Positions 34,374-42,905 of a stretch of DNA of 64,000 bases are shown here, in pieces. This DNA comes from Clostridium_B lapidicellarium (lineage in GTDB: Bacteria > Bacillota > Clostridia > Clostridiales > Clostridiaceae). Location of the stretch: the NCBI RefSeq assembly GCF_041224415.1, contig NZ_JBGFFE010000001.1, positions 248,001 through 312,000 on the forward strand, read 5' to 3'. The stretch's first letter is position 1. The number at the start of each line of letters is the position of its first letter. Both the position numbers and the translations under genes were made by a program. The notes under the pieces are model-generated. The model saw nothing but the letters and a program-made list of their open reading frames with translations. It ran no database searches and was not told the origin of the DNA.

Positions 34374-36209
34374 TTAGTCATCCTGGTTGACGTCAACCTG
34401 AGAAGCGCTCTGACTCGTATCTTCAGGTACCGCATCACCCTTTATAGCAAGATAGTTAAACAAATCTGTAAATACCTGTTTTGCCGTAGGGGCAGCCGTC
34501 TGGCTTGCATAGTAATTGGACGGATTCGGTTCATCTATGGATACCAGCACCGTTATTTTTGGATCACTCGAAGGTGCCATGCCCGCAAAAGAAGATACGT
34601 ACTTCCCGGCTTGATATCCGCCGACACCAGCTTTTTGTGCCGTTCCGGTCTTTCCTGCTATATGGTACCCGGCTATAAACGCATTTTTCCCGCCGCCCTT
34701 AGAAACCACTGTTTCCAGGTATTTTCTCAGCTGGGCAGTTTTACTTGAGTCCAAAATCTTCGTGGTATTTCCCTTAACGTCATATATTTTATCTGCGACT
34801 TCCCTGCCGCTTTTTTCATCATAATGCTTTATTTCCTTCATAACATGCGGGGTGATTAAATTGCCGCCGTTTGCCACGGCATTAAAAGCCCTCAAATATT
34901 GAACCGCAGTTACCGTATTTGCCTGGCCAAATGAAATGGTTGCAAGATCTATATCGCTTATATCCTGGGTTTTCTTAACTATTCCCTTTGCCTCGCCAGG
35001 CAGATCTATGCCGGTTTTTTGTCCGAAACCAAATTTGTGTATATAGTCGTTTAGCTTTTCCTTTCCTATTTTCTTCCCCAGCTCGGCAAATCCCACATTG
35101 CAGGAATTTTTCAATATATCCTCAAAATTTTGCACTCCGTGTCCCGATGTCTTCCAGCAGTGTATGGTCCTCTTGCCTATAGTTATGCTCCCATTACACA
35201 CAAAAGTGTCATTCGGGCCCACAGAATTTGTTTCCAGTGCTGTCTGTGCAGTTACCACCTTGAATATGGAACCCGGTTCAAAAGTATCGCTGACAGCCCT
35301 GTTTCTCCAGGTTTTTTGAAGTTCATCATAGGACTCCCCTTCTATCCAGGGATCATTTGGGTTGTAATCCGGTTTATTTGCCATACCCAGTATCTCTCCA
35401 TTTTTGGGGTTCATCACTATTATCGAAACCGCCTTCGCCCCATAATCATTAAGGGCCTGCTGGGCCGATTTTTCCGCAAAATGCTGAATCATTTCATCTA
35501 TAGTGAGTACTACATCTTTCCCATCCACCGGTTTTGTAAATTCTGAAATAGTATAGGGCAACTGCTGGCTCTTTCTGTCCAGTTCCGCAACTCTGCTCCC
35601 TGGAGTTCCGGCCAGTTCCTTATTATAATAGAGTTCAACCCCCGTAAGTCCCACTCCATCCGAATTGGTATGTCCCATAACCTGGGATAGAAAATTGTTA
35701 TTTGGATAATATCTCTTAGTATCCGAAGATATCAGTATACCGTTCAAATTCAGGTTTCTCACCTTATCTGCCGCATCCTTTTCCACCCTCCTCTTTAAAG
35801 TCGCAGAACCAACGGGAAGTCCACCGGGAAGTGTCTTATTCAATATTTTGGATACATCTTCTTTTTTCATAGAAAGAATATTTGCAAGTTCACTCGCCAG
35901 TTTATCTTCAGATATCTTTTTTTCCTGCATAGTTTCCTTTAAAGTATTCATATCCAGATCAATTCTGTAAACATTGGCACTTACAGCCAGTTCATTTCCA
36001 TTTCTATCTACAATTTTTCCTCTCTTTGCATCAATTTTCACGTCGCTTGTCCACTGAGCTATGGCCATGGATTTAAGCTCAGGCGATTTATATACCATCA
36101 CATACAGCATCCTGCATATCAGCAAAAAGAAAGTCAAAAATAGGAAACTGAAGGCAATTATCATCCTCTTCTCGATAATAACTCTATCCCTATATTCTCT
36201 CTTGTACAA
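34374..36209 (-). CDS. Class B penicillin-binding protein (SpoVD/FtsI family)
   Basis: 611 residues: one membrane helix (about 16-38), PBP dimerisation domain (60-220) and transpeptidase domain with the SxxK motif in EPGSIFKV (Ser314), an SxN-type KNSCNVG, and the KTG box AGKTGTAQKAG. Unlike Bacillus SpoVD, it ends soon after the catalytic domain without a PASTA repeat. It may act in vegetative septation, in spore cortex synthesis or both. It sits between the ftsL-like gene and murF, the usual spoVD/ftsI place. Confidence 0.9.
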   Translation of the reverse strand: MYKREYRDRVIIEKRMIIAFSFLFLTFFLLICRMLYVMVYKSPELKSMAIAQWTSDVKIDAKRGKIVDRNGNELAVSANVYRIDLDMNTLKETMQEKKISEDKLASELANILSMKKEDVSKILNKTLPGGLPVGSATLKRRVEKDAADKVRNLNLNGILISSDTKRYYPNNNFLSQVMGHTNSDGVGLTGVELYYNKELAGTPGSRVAELDRKSQQLPYTISEFTKPVDGKDVVLTIDEMIQHFAEKSAQQALNDYGAKAVSIIVMNPKNGEILGMANKPDYNPNDPWIEGESYDELQKTWRNRAVSDTFEPGSIFKVVTAQTALETNSVGPNDTFVCNGSITIGKRTIHCWKTSGHGVQNFEDILKNSCNVGFAELGKKIGKEKLNDYIHKFGFGQKTGIDLPGEAKGIVKKTQDISDIDLATISFGQANTVTAVQYLRAFNAVANGGNLITPHVMKEIKHYDEKSGREVADKIYDVKGNTTKILDSSKTAQLRKYLETVVSKGGGKNAFIAGYHIAGKTGTAQKAGVGGYQAGKYVSSFAGMAPSSDPKITVLVSIDEPNPSNYYASQTAAPTAKQVFTDLFNYLAIKGDAVPEDTSQSASQVDVNQDD

Positions 36210-36215
36210 AATTAT

Positions 36216-36704
36216 TTACCTCCATATTAATTGCTTCAACTTATTTAACATACCTTTTTGTGTTTTCATACTATCTTCATCTTCCTGAGTTTTTATGACA
36301 GGTTTATCCAAGTCAATGTAAACTGCATTTTGTTTGTTGGGGACTACCATCTTAAGCTTATTCACTGCATCATCCTCTATATATTTCAAATTATTGTATT
36401 TTACCAATTCTACCGTTAAATTTTCATTTTGCCTGCTAATGTTGTCTACATTATTTTCTGCTGAATTCAAATCGGTTTGCATATTGTATATTATAGAATA
36501 CCTATATATGAGAATTAATCCAATTACAAAAAACACACAGATATTTAAAAGTACTCTAAGCTTCTTCTTTATTTTTTTCTGCTTATTTTCATTTTTATTT
36601 TTATGTATTCTCTTGTCATGTTTTTTATAAGGTTTATACTGTGGTTGCAGTGCAGCATTACCGTTCATCATATTTTCCTCATTCATCACTATCACTTTAT
36701 TCAC
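36216..36704 (-). CDS. FtsL-like septum formation initiator protein
   Basis: 162 residues: a Lys/Asn-rich cytoplasmic tail of about 45 residues, one membrane helix (about 49-67) and a coiled coil (73-100), then YIEDDAVNKLKMVVPNKQNAVYIDL, the typical FtsL/DivIC ending. A further charged tail extends about 40 residues. The stop lies 6 bp before the PBP gene, and rsmH is 18 bp upstream. FtsL connects FtsQ/FtsB to the septal synthase. Confidence 0.85.
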   Translation of the reverse strand: MNKVIVMNEENMMNGNAALQPQYKPYKKHDKRIHKNKNENKQKKIKKKLRVLLNICVFFVIGLILIYRYSIIYNMQTDLNSAENNVDNISRQNENLTVELVKYNNLKYIEDDAVNKLKMVVPNKQNAVYIDLDKPVIKTQEDEDSMKTQKGMLNKLKQLIWR

Positions 36705-36722
36705 CCCACCTAAACTTTAGAA

Positions 36723-37652
36723 CTAAATTTTTTCAGCTGTTCTCAGCTTAGAACTTTTGCTCCTTGGATTTTTCTTCTTTTCATCCTCACTAGGTACTAT
36801 CGGCTTTTTATTTATGATTTTTACAACAGGTTTCTTGTTGCATACGCAAACTGGAAAACTCGGGGGACATGTACAGGGATTTTCCAACTTCCTGAATTTC
36901 AATTTCACTATTCTGTCCTCCAGAGAATGAAAATCTATAACAGATATCCTTCCTCCCGGCTTTAATTTTCCCACACAGTCTTCCAGCGCCCTGTCTAATA
37001 TTTCAAGTTCCCTATTGACTTCTATACGTATACCCTGAAAAGTCCTCTTTGCAGGATGGCCGTTTCTTTGAAATCTCAAGGGAACAGCTCTCTTTATTAC
37101 ATCTACAAGCTGAAAAGTTGTACTTATCTTATTTTTCCTTCTCTCCCTCACTATGGAATCCGCTATTCTGTTAGCAAATTTTTCCTCTCCATAGTCTCTT
37201 AAAACCCTGTAAAGTCTTTCCCTGTCATATTTGTTTACTACATCATAGGCTGAAAGAGAATTTTCCCTGTCCATTCTCATATCCAGCGGAGCATCTTTCA
37301 TATAGCTAAATCCCCTGTCTGGGTTATCGATTTGATATGAAGAAACTCCCAAATCCATAAGTATTCCATCAACACCATCTATTTTGAGCTCATCTAGAAT
37401 TTCCTTTATATAATAAAAATTACCGTGAATATAAGTTACATTCTTAAATTCCTTCAAATTCTCCTTTGCGGCATCAATTGCTGAAATGTCCTCGTCAATT
37501 CCTATAAGCTTTCCATCTTTAGATAAACTTTTTAATATTTCCCTTGAATGTCCTCCCCCTCCCAATGTACAATCAACATAAGTTCCATTTTCCTTAATAT
37601 TTAAACTATCTATAGTTTCCTGTAAAAGTACAGGTACATGTCTAAATTTCAT
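36723..37652 (-). CDS. rsmH: 16S rRNA (cytosine(1402)-N(4))-methyltransferase RsmH
   Basis: 309 residues, full length. It starts FRHVPVLLQETIDSLNIKENGTYVDCTLGGGGHSREIL (SAM-binding glycine motif); further motifs are LMDLGVSSYQIDNPDRGFSY and the C-terminal SVIDFHSLEDRIVK. RsmH methylates C1402 in the ribosomal P site. Second gene of the mraZ operon. Confidence 0.97.
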   Translation of the reverse strand: MKFRHVPVLLQETIDSLNIKENGTYVDCTLGGGGHSREILKSLSKDGKLIGIDEDISAIDAAKENLKEFKNVTYIHGNFYYIKEILDELKIDGVDGILMDLGVSSYQIDNPDRGFSYMKDAPLDMRMDRENSLSAYDVVNKYDRERLYRVLRDYGEEKFANRIADSIVRERRKNKISTTFQLVDVIKRAVPLRFQRNGHPAKRTFQGIRIEVNRELEILDRALEDCVGKLKPGGRISVIDFHSLEDRIVKLKFRKLENPCTCPPSFPVCVCNKKPVVKIINKKPIVPSEDEKKKNPRSKSSKLRTAEKI

Positions 37653-37673
37653 AAAATATGTCCTCCAACTCTG

Positions 37674-38102
37674 CTATATTCCAAGTTCACTCAACTGCTC
37701 AGCTATATTGTCAAAATCTATATTTGAATTATTATATTCCTGCCATCCTTCTCTGCTCCATATTTCAACCCTCATCGATACTCCTATACTCACTATTTCC
37801 TTCTTTATACTTGCATATTCCAGAAGCGGCTGTGGAATAACAATCCTTCCCTGCCTGTCCGGCTCCATTTCATTGGCACCGGAGAAAAAAAACCTTACAA
37901 AAGCCCTTGCATTCTTATTTGTAAAAGGAAGACCCTTTAATTTTTCCTCCAGTATATGCCATTCAGACAGTGGAAAAGCATAGAGGCACCCGTCCAAACC
38001 CTTAGTCAATATGAATTTTATTCCCAGTTCCTCTCTAAACTTGGAGGGTATAATTATTCTCTTCTTGCTGTCTAGAGCATGCTCATACTCACCCAAAAAC
38101 AT
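37674..38102 (-). CDS. mraZ: Transcriptional regulator MraZ
   Basis: 142 residues with two tandem AbrB-like repeats, each with a DxxxR motif (DSKKRIIIPSKFR and DRQGRIVIPQPLL). MraZ binds direct repeats upstream of its own operon. The start at ATG 38102 follows GAGAGGTG by 5 nt; the frame extends to 38138, but that would run through the operator described at 38130. First gene of the dcw operon. Confidence 0.96.
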   Translation of the reverse strand: MFLGEYEHALDSKKRIIIPSKFREELGIKFILTKGLDGCLYAFPLSEWHILEEKLKGLPFTNKNARAFVRFFFSGANEMEPDRQGRIVIPQPLLEYASIKKEIVSIGVSMRVEIWSREGWQEYNNSNIDFDNIAEQLSELGI

Positions 38103-38129
38103 AACTGCACCTCTCAATGCTATTTTGCT

Positions 38130-38159
38130 CCACTTCAAACCACTTCAATCCACTAACTT
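38130..38159 (-). promoter_or_regulatory. MraZ operator: three GTGG direct repeats at 10-bp spacing
   Basis: On the minus strand, GTGG appears three times exactly 10 bp apart (two copies of GTGGnnTGAA, then GTGGAGC), 28 to 50 bp before the mraZ ATG. MraZ boxes in other bacteria are short G-rich repeats at the same 10-bp period (TGGGN with 5-nt spacers in E. coli). Autoregulation is therefore likely. A candidate extended -10 (TGTTAATAT) lies just upstream, with a weak -35. Confidence 0.7.
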
Positions 38160-38320
38160 ATCTATTCTATATTAACATAAAAATTCCTTCTTTTTAAAGT
38201 ACTTTTAATATATTTTTTAACCCTATTAAATTATAAATTATTACAAAATATTACCGCATTTTTCCCTTAAAATATATTTGAATAAATAAAATGAGACTAT
38301 TTTATCGTCCGTACCCTTCA

Positions 38321-38349
38321 TTGAAATAATGTTCCCTGTAGAGTATAAT
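38321..38349 (+). promoter_or_regulatory. Sigma-A promoter of ychF
   Basis: TTGAAA (38321-38326), a 17-bp spacer and a perfect TATAAT (38344-38349), about 57 bp before the ATG. This lies in the roughly 300-bp gene-free divergent region between mraZ and ychF, which otherwise holds only the MraZ operator and AT-rich sequence. Confidence 0.75.
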
Positions 38350-38405
38350 TTAAAAAGGATTTTATATTTAGTAAATTATAATTTTTAAGAAAGGAATGTA
38401 CATAG

Positions 38406-39503
38406 ATGAAACTTGGAATTATTGGACTGCCAAATGTAGGTAAAAGTACCTTGTTCAATGCAATAACAAAAGCAGGTGCGGAATCCGCCAACTATCCATT
38501 TTGTACTATAGAGCCAAATATAGGGGTAGTCAGCGTACCTGATAAAAGATTGGACGTACTTGAAAAAATGTATAATTCAAAAAAAAAGGTATACACAGCT
38601 ATAGAATTCTACGACATAGCAGGTCTGGTAAAAGGTGCCAGCAAAGGTGAAGGTCTGGGAAATAAGTTTTTATCTCATATAAGGGAAGCAGAAGCCATAG
38701 TCCACGTAGTGAGATGTTTTGAAGATGAAAATATAGTCCACGTAAACGGCAGCGTGGATCCTGTAAGGGACATCGAAACCGTAAATCTGGAACTTATATT
38801 TTCCGACATAGAGGTTATGGACAGGAGAATAGAAAAGGTATCAAAATTGGCCAAAGGCGGAGAAAAAGAAGCCAAGGAACAATATGATTTCATGCTAAAG
38901 ATAAAAAAGCATCTAGAAGATGGCAAACCTGTACGAACTATGGAATTGACAAAAGACGAAAGGGAACTCGTAAAGGGGTTTTTTTTACTTACAACTAAAC
39001 CAGTACTCTATGTAGCCAATATTTCAGAAGATGATTTGACTTCGGGAAATGCAGAAAATAAATTTGTAAAAGAAGTAGAAAAATATGCCAGAGATGAGAA
39101 CTCTGAAGCAGTGGTAATTTCCGCTAAAATAGAAGAGGAGCTCTCCACTTTGGAGGATGATGAAAAATTGGAAATGTTAAAAGAGTACGGCTTAGAGGAA
39201 GCCGGACTTGACAAACTTATAAATGCAAGTTATAAACTTCTCGGGCTCATAAGCTTTTTGACCGCCGGTGAAAAAGAAGTAAGAGCATGGACTATAAGAA
39301 GGGGCGCAAAAGCTCCTGAAGCTGCAGGTAAAATACACACCGATATGCAGAAAGGGTTCATAAGAGCTGAAATCATACCCTATGAAAAGCTTGTGGAATG
39401 CGGCTCAGAAACAGCTGCAAAAGAAAAGGGGTACTACAGGCTGGAGGGCAAGGATTATGTAATGCAGGATGGAGATGTAGTAAACTTTAGATTTAACGTA
39501 TAA
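38406..39503 (+). CDS. ychF: Redox-regulated ATPase YchF (Obg family)
   Basis: 365 residues with G1 GLPNVGKSTLFNAITKAGAESANYPFCTIEPN, G3 DIAGLVKGASKGEGLGNKFL, a coiled-coil insertion (about 130-165) and the C-terminal TGS domain starting LISFLTAGEKEVRAWTI. YchF/Ola1 prefers ATP over GTP and associates with ribosomes. Monocistronic between its own promoter and terminator. Confidence 0.97.
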   Translation: MKLGIIGLPNVGKSTLFNAITKAGAESANYPFCTIEPNIGVVSVPDKRLDVLEKMYNSKKKVYTAIEFYDIAGLVKGASKGEGLGNKFLSHIREAEAIVHVVRCFEDENIVHVNGSVDPVRDIETVNLELIFSDIEVMDRRIEKVSKLAKGGEKEAKEQYDFMLKIKKHLEDGKPVRTMELTKDERELVKGFFLLTTKPVLYVANISEDDLTSGNAENKFVKEVEKYARDENSEAVVISAKIEEELSTLEDDEKLEMLKEYGLEEAGLDKLINASYKLLGLISFLTAGEKEVRAWTIRRGAKAPEAAGKIHTDMQKGFIRAEIIPYEKLVECGSETAAKEKGYYRLEGKDYVMQDGDVVNFRFNV

Positions 39504-39513
39504 AAAAAATATC

Positions 39514-39546
39514 TGCAGTAGATTTACCTTCTGTGAATCTACTGCA
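39514..39546. terminator. Bidirectional terminator between ychF and the Lon-family gene
   Basis: Perfect 11-bp stem (39514-39524 with 39536-39546) with an 11-nt loop, followed by TTTT on the plus strand and preceded by an A-rich tract that gives Ts on the minus strand. It serves both convergent genes. Confidence 0.8.
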
Positions 39547-39551
39547 TTTTC

Positions 39552-41885
39552 CTATAAACTCTTTTTCCGTTTTTCTTTTCCAGGCAAATATTTTTTTAAT
39601 TCCCTTCTGGCTCCATAAATGACGCTGTCATAATCCGTATCCATAAGAATTTCCACAGCATCTCTTAAATTGTGCATATAATAAATATGAAAATTTTCTT
39701 TCATTATTTCCTGTTCCACCTCATCTTTCAATACCAATCCACCTATATTCGTCCATGGTATCAAAACTCCCTTTCCCTCTGTATTGTCCAATATCTTGCA
39801 CACTTTGAAGAATCCTTCTATTTTCTCATTTATACCGCCTACAGGCTGCACTTCTCCAAACTGATTTATAGATCCGGTTACAGCTATACTCTGTCTGATT
39901 CCCACTTTTGCAAGGGAGGAAATAATACTTAAAATTTCTGCTACAGAAGCACTGTCACCGTCTACTTTGCCATAAGTCTGTTCAAAACTCAAATAAAAAT
40001 CCACCGGTATTTTTTCGTAACCGCCCACCAGTTTTTTTATACATCCATTTAAGATATTTACCGATTTGTTGTGAATCTTGCCGCTTAAATCACTTTCCTT
40101 TTGAATATCCACAACATTTCCACTCCCCTGCAAACAAGTACAAGTTATCTTTATGGGCTTACCTATGCTGAAATAACCCGTACTTACAACAGAAAGCGCA
40201 TTTACCTGTCCAACTACTTTTTCCCGTACATCTATGGATATCTGCCCTTCCCTATACATGTCATCTATCTGTTCTTCAACCAGCTCTTCCTCATAAGCTA
40301 CATCCAGAATATCCTTTTTATCTATAACCTCTTTCCCTGTCTCGGAAACTCTGTTGTCAGAAAGCAGTAAAATTCTTTCAAGTTCATAGTCGTCCATAAA
40401 CAATTTATTTCTGTCTTCGGCCTTCTTAGATAAAAGCTTTGCCAGTTCTCTTATTGCACTTTCATTAATCGGATGCAGGCCGTTGTCCTTGTATATTGAA
40501 AAAACTTTCTCCAAAAATATTGCCTTGGTATTTTTATCTATTTTCAAAAGGGATTTATGCTCTCCCCTTAATTTAAACATACTTTTAAAATCTTCATCAT
40601 ACCTGTATAACAAATCGTAAGTCCTGTAATCCCCTATAAGTATTATCTTTTCATCGAATTTTATAGGTTCCGGTTTCAGCCCGCTTAAAGATAACAATTC
40701 CAGATACCCCCTGTTATAATTCAAGTCGACCCTGCCATTTATAATAGATTTTTTTAAATAGTAATAAGCCCCCTTATTACTTAAAAGATCACTTACCCGA
40801 AGTATCAGGCACCCGCCGTTGGCCTTTAGAATCGATCCTGGAGCAATAAGACTGACATCTGTAATGTAATTTCCATTCTTGCTCTCATATTCTATACTTC
40901 CGAGTAAATTGCTGACACTTGGATCCTCTTCAAATATTATTGGAGGTCTATCTCTACTGCTATTATCCACCAGCACATTTACCGAATATCTGTAGATTAT
41001 TTTCATTATGCTCTCTTTATCATCTTCATAGTTTATAGAATAAATATCCTTTATCTCATTTTCTATATTGCCGCACACTTCATTTAAAAATTTTAAAGCC
41101 TCTTTATTCTTGTCAAATACCTTGAGATATTCTTCTTTAATTTGCTTCGTCTTTTTACTGAAATATTCGCCTATGAGAAGTTTAATTCTTTCAATCTGGC
41201 TGAGTTCAACAATCTTCAACTTTTCCAGTATATCTTCCGTATTATTTTTAAGCAGCTCCACTTTATCCAGTATCTCTTCCTTGTCCTTCAATTTCAACAT
41301 TTCATATTCCTCTTCATTCATGGGCTTGCCATCTTCCTTAAGAGGTATGAAACTAAATCCTCCTTCGGTAATTTTCAAACTAAACCCTTCATGTTCACAC
41401 ATTTCCACAACTTTATTTATCAAATTATTCCTCTTTATCTGTAAATCCTTCTTAAGGATTTCCTTCTGTTTATTCCCGGAATCATTGTAAAATTCATAAG
41501 TGGACCTGAAATACAGGTTCTGTATTCTGGCCAGCATGTTTTTTAATTTTTTTCCCTTACCTGCAGGTAAAAAAAGCGTCTTTGGCCTTCTGTTGTCTTT
41601 AACTACTATATAGCATATATCCTGTACGCTTTTTTTATTTTCCATAATTTTGTCTATGAAGCCCATAATATTTTTCAATCTGTTTTTTGAAAAATTTTCT
41701 ATGATATATATATTATATCCTTCTTTATCTATATTTAATGAAGCTTTAATTTTCTCATATATTTCACCATATTCGGATTCAGCATCGAGTCCATCACCTG
41801 AATCTGTCTTATTTTTAAAATTAAAATCTACGTCATCTAATTTAAAATGATATATAATTTTCTCTTTAGGCAGTCTCCTATCCAT
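39552..41885 (-). CDS. Lon family (S16) protease lacking recognisable Walker motifs
   Basis: 777 residues. The C-terminal S16 domain is intact: catalytic Ser645 in DGDSASVAEIL and Lys688 in GGINEKIEG, 43 residues apart as in E. coli Lon. The N-terminal half has the AAA-like architecture of LonB/LonC relatives with a helical insertion (about 120-270). The expected Walker A position reads GYNIYIIENFSKNRLKN without GxxGxGK, and the Walker B position reads GGCLILRV without acidic residues. That resembles ATP-independent LonC. It starts after AGGAGG. Substrates unknown. Confidence 0.85.
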   Translation of the reverse strand: MDRRLPKEKIIYHFKLDDVDFNFKNKTDSGDGLDAESEYGEIYEKIKASLNIDKEGYNIYIIENFSKNRLKNIMGFIDKIMENKKSVQDICYIVVKDNRRPKTLFLPAGKGKKLKNMLARIQNLYFRSTYEFYNDSGNKQKEILKKDLQIKRNNLINKVVEMCEHEGFSLKITEGGFSFIPLKEDGKPMNEEEYEMLKLKDKEEILDKVELLKNNTEDILEKLKIVELSQIERIKLLIGEYFSKKTKQIKEEYLKVFDKNKEALKFLNEVCGNIENEIKDIYSINYEDDKESIMKIIYRYSVNVLVDNSSRDRPPIIFEEDPSVSNLLGSIEYESKNGNYITDVSLIAPGSILKANGGCLILRVSDLLSNKGAYYYLKKSIINGRVDLNYNRGYLELLSLSGLKPEPIKFDEKIILIGDYRTYDLLYRYDEDFKSMFKLRGEHKSLLKIDKNTKAIFLEKVFSIYKDNGLHPINESAIRELAKLLSKKAEDRNKLFMDDYELERILLLSDNRVSETGKEVIDKKDILDVAYEEELVEEQIDDMYREGQISIDVREKVVGQVNALSVVSTGYFSIGKPIKITCTCLQGSGNVVDIQKESDLSGKIHNKSVNILNGCIKKLVGGYEKIPVDFYLSFEQTYGKVDGDSASVAEILSIISSLAKVGIRQSIAVTGSINQFGEVQPVGGINEKIEGFFKVCKILDNTEGKGVLIPWTNIGGLVLKDEVEQEIMKENFHIYYMHNLRDAVEILMDTDYDSVIYGARRELKKYLPGKEKRKKSL

Positions 41886-41974
41886 ACTCTTCCTCCTTTT
41901 GAGTGCTTATATAAGTGCTTAATATAATAGTATTCTTCAGGGCGGAATTTAGGAACGAATTTCAGGACCTATAT

Positions 41975-42002
41975 TTTAAAAACAAATATACTATGGTATA
42001 AT
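41975..42002 (+). promoter_or_regulatory. Candidate promoter of the small basic protein gene
   Basis: TTTAAA (41975-41980), a 16-bp spacer and TATAAT (41997-42002), about 57 bp before the ATG at 42059. Confidence 0.5.
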
Positions 42003-42058
42003 ATAATAGAATTTTTATACAATACATAAATAAAAGTTACAAAGGAGTTTGTATACAC

Positions 42059-42487
42059 ATGAGTTTTAAAGATAAAATTGCACACTACTACACAAAATCC
42101 TATTTGAAAAAATATGGTGACAGATTGACACAGGTACAGGGAACTGCAATATCCGTTAAGATAAAGAGAAAAACTATACTATGGATATTCAATAAATTGG
42201 AGGTATCTCTTCTAGTAAGGCCTGAAAGGAGCAAAAATATAGTCAGATGCTCTTATGTAAAAAAAAGGTGGTTTAAAAAACCTGATTTCATATCTATAAA
42301 ACAGGGAAATCTGCTTTTGCTTCAGGGGTTAAAAAGTAAAAGTATAAAGAAAAACAAGGAAAAGAAGAAAGAAACAAGGGAATTCATACAGCTTTTGAAT
42401 GTAAGAAATATGTCTACCAAAAAAGATTTAGTGCCCATGGAAGGCAAAATGCCTAAAGTACAGAGAAGAGTCCAACGATTTAAATAA
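42059..42487 (+). CDS. Hypothetical small basic protein
   Basis: 142 residues, very Lys/Arg-rich, no membrane segment or signal peptide. The N-terminal half looks like a folded beta-rich region (QGTAISVKIKRKTILWIFNKLEVSLLVRPERSKNIVRCSYVKKRW in pieces), the middle is KNKEKKKE and the C-terminus ends in KVQRRVQRFK. High charge suggests nucleic-acid or ribosome binding, but I recognise no domain. It is an isolated gene with its own promoter, AAAGGAG site and bidirectional terminator. Confidence 0.7.
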   Translation: MSFKDKIAHYYTKSYLKKYGDRLTQVQGTAISVKIKRKTILWIFNKLEVSLLVRPERSKNIVRCSYVKKRWFKKPDFISIKQGNLLLLQGLKSKSIKKNKEKKKETREFIQLLNVRNMSTKKDLVPMEGKMPKVQRRVQRFK

Positions 42488-42514
42488 CCTGCACAAAACT
42501 TATTATAAAATATC

Positions 42515-42548
42515 AAAAAGACGGCGGTTTTCATACCGCCGTCTTTTT
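42515..42548. terminator. Strong bidirectional terminator
   Basis: 14-bp perfect stem (42515-42528 with 42535-42548), GC-rich centre, A-run and T-run on either side. It separates the convergent hypothetical gene and the PqqD-like gene. Confidence 0.92.
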
Positions 42549-42905
42549 TTACTGCAAATCAGTCTTTTCTATATAATGACAATTGGTTTCAATATAATTT
42601 AAAAATATCAGCAGTCTTTCATAAAGAGGCTGAACTTTATCACCGTACTTTTTCTCCAGGTTCTTCCCGATATCCTCCACAGTTTTACTGCCGTCTATCT
42701 GTAAAAACACATAGCTTCCAAATTCATCCATGGTAATCTTTTTATACTGTGGGATTTTGAATCTGAGCTTTCTAAAAAATTTTTGTATTTTATGATCCTG
42801 TTTTTCAAGTACAGTCACAATGCCATCTTTATCGACTTCATATTCCAGATTATCCGGAATTTTAAATACCATGTTCAAATCCTCTTCATTGATATCCATT
42901 GTCAC
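42549..42905 (-). CDS. PqqD-like (RRE fold) protein
   Basis: 118 residues. The segment ITMDEFGSYVFLQIDGSKTVEDIGKNLEKKYGDKVQPLYERLLIFLNYIE matches the PqqD pattern (hydrophobic-D-x-x-G, DGxxTVxEI, winged-helix tail) across residues 55-108. PqqD-type domains bind RiPP precursor peptides for radical SAM enzymes. No such enzyme or precursor is nearby. GTG at 42905 overlaps the OPT transporter stop by 4 bp, so the two are translated together; ATG 42899 is an alternative start. Confidence 0.7.
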   Translation of the reverse strand: MTMDINEEDLNMVFKIPDNLEYEVDKDGIVTVLEKQDHKIQKFFRKLRFKIPQYKKITMDEFGSYVFLQIDGSKTVEDIGKNLEKKYGDKVQPLYERLLIFLNYIETNCHYIEKTDLQ

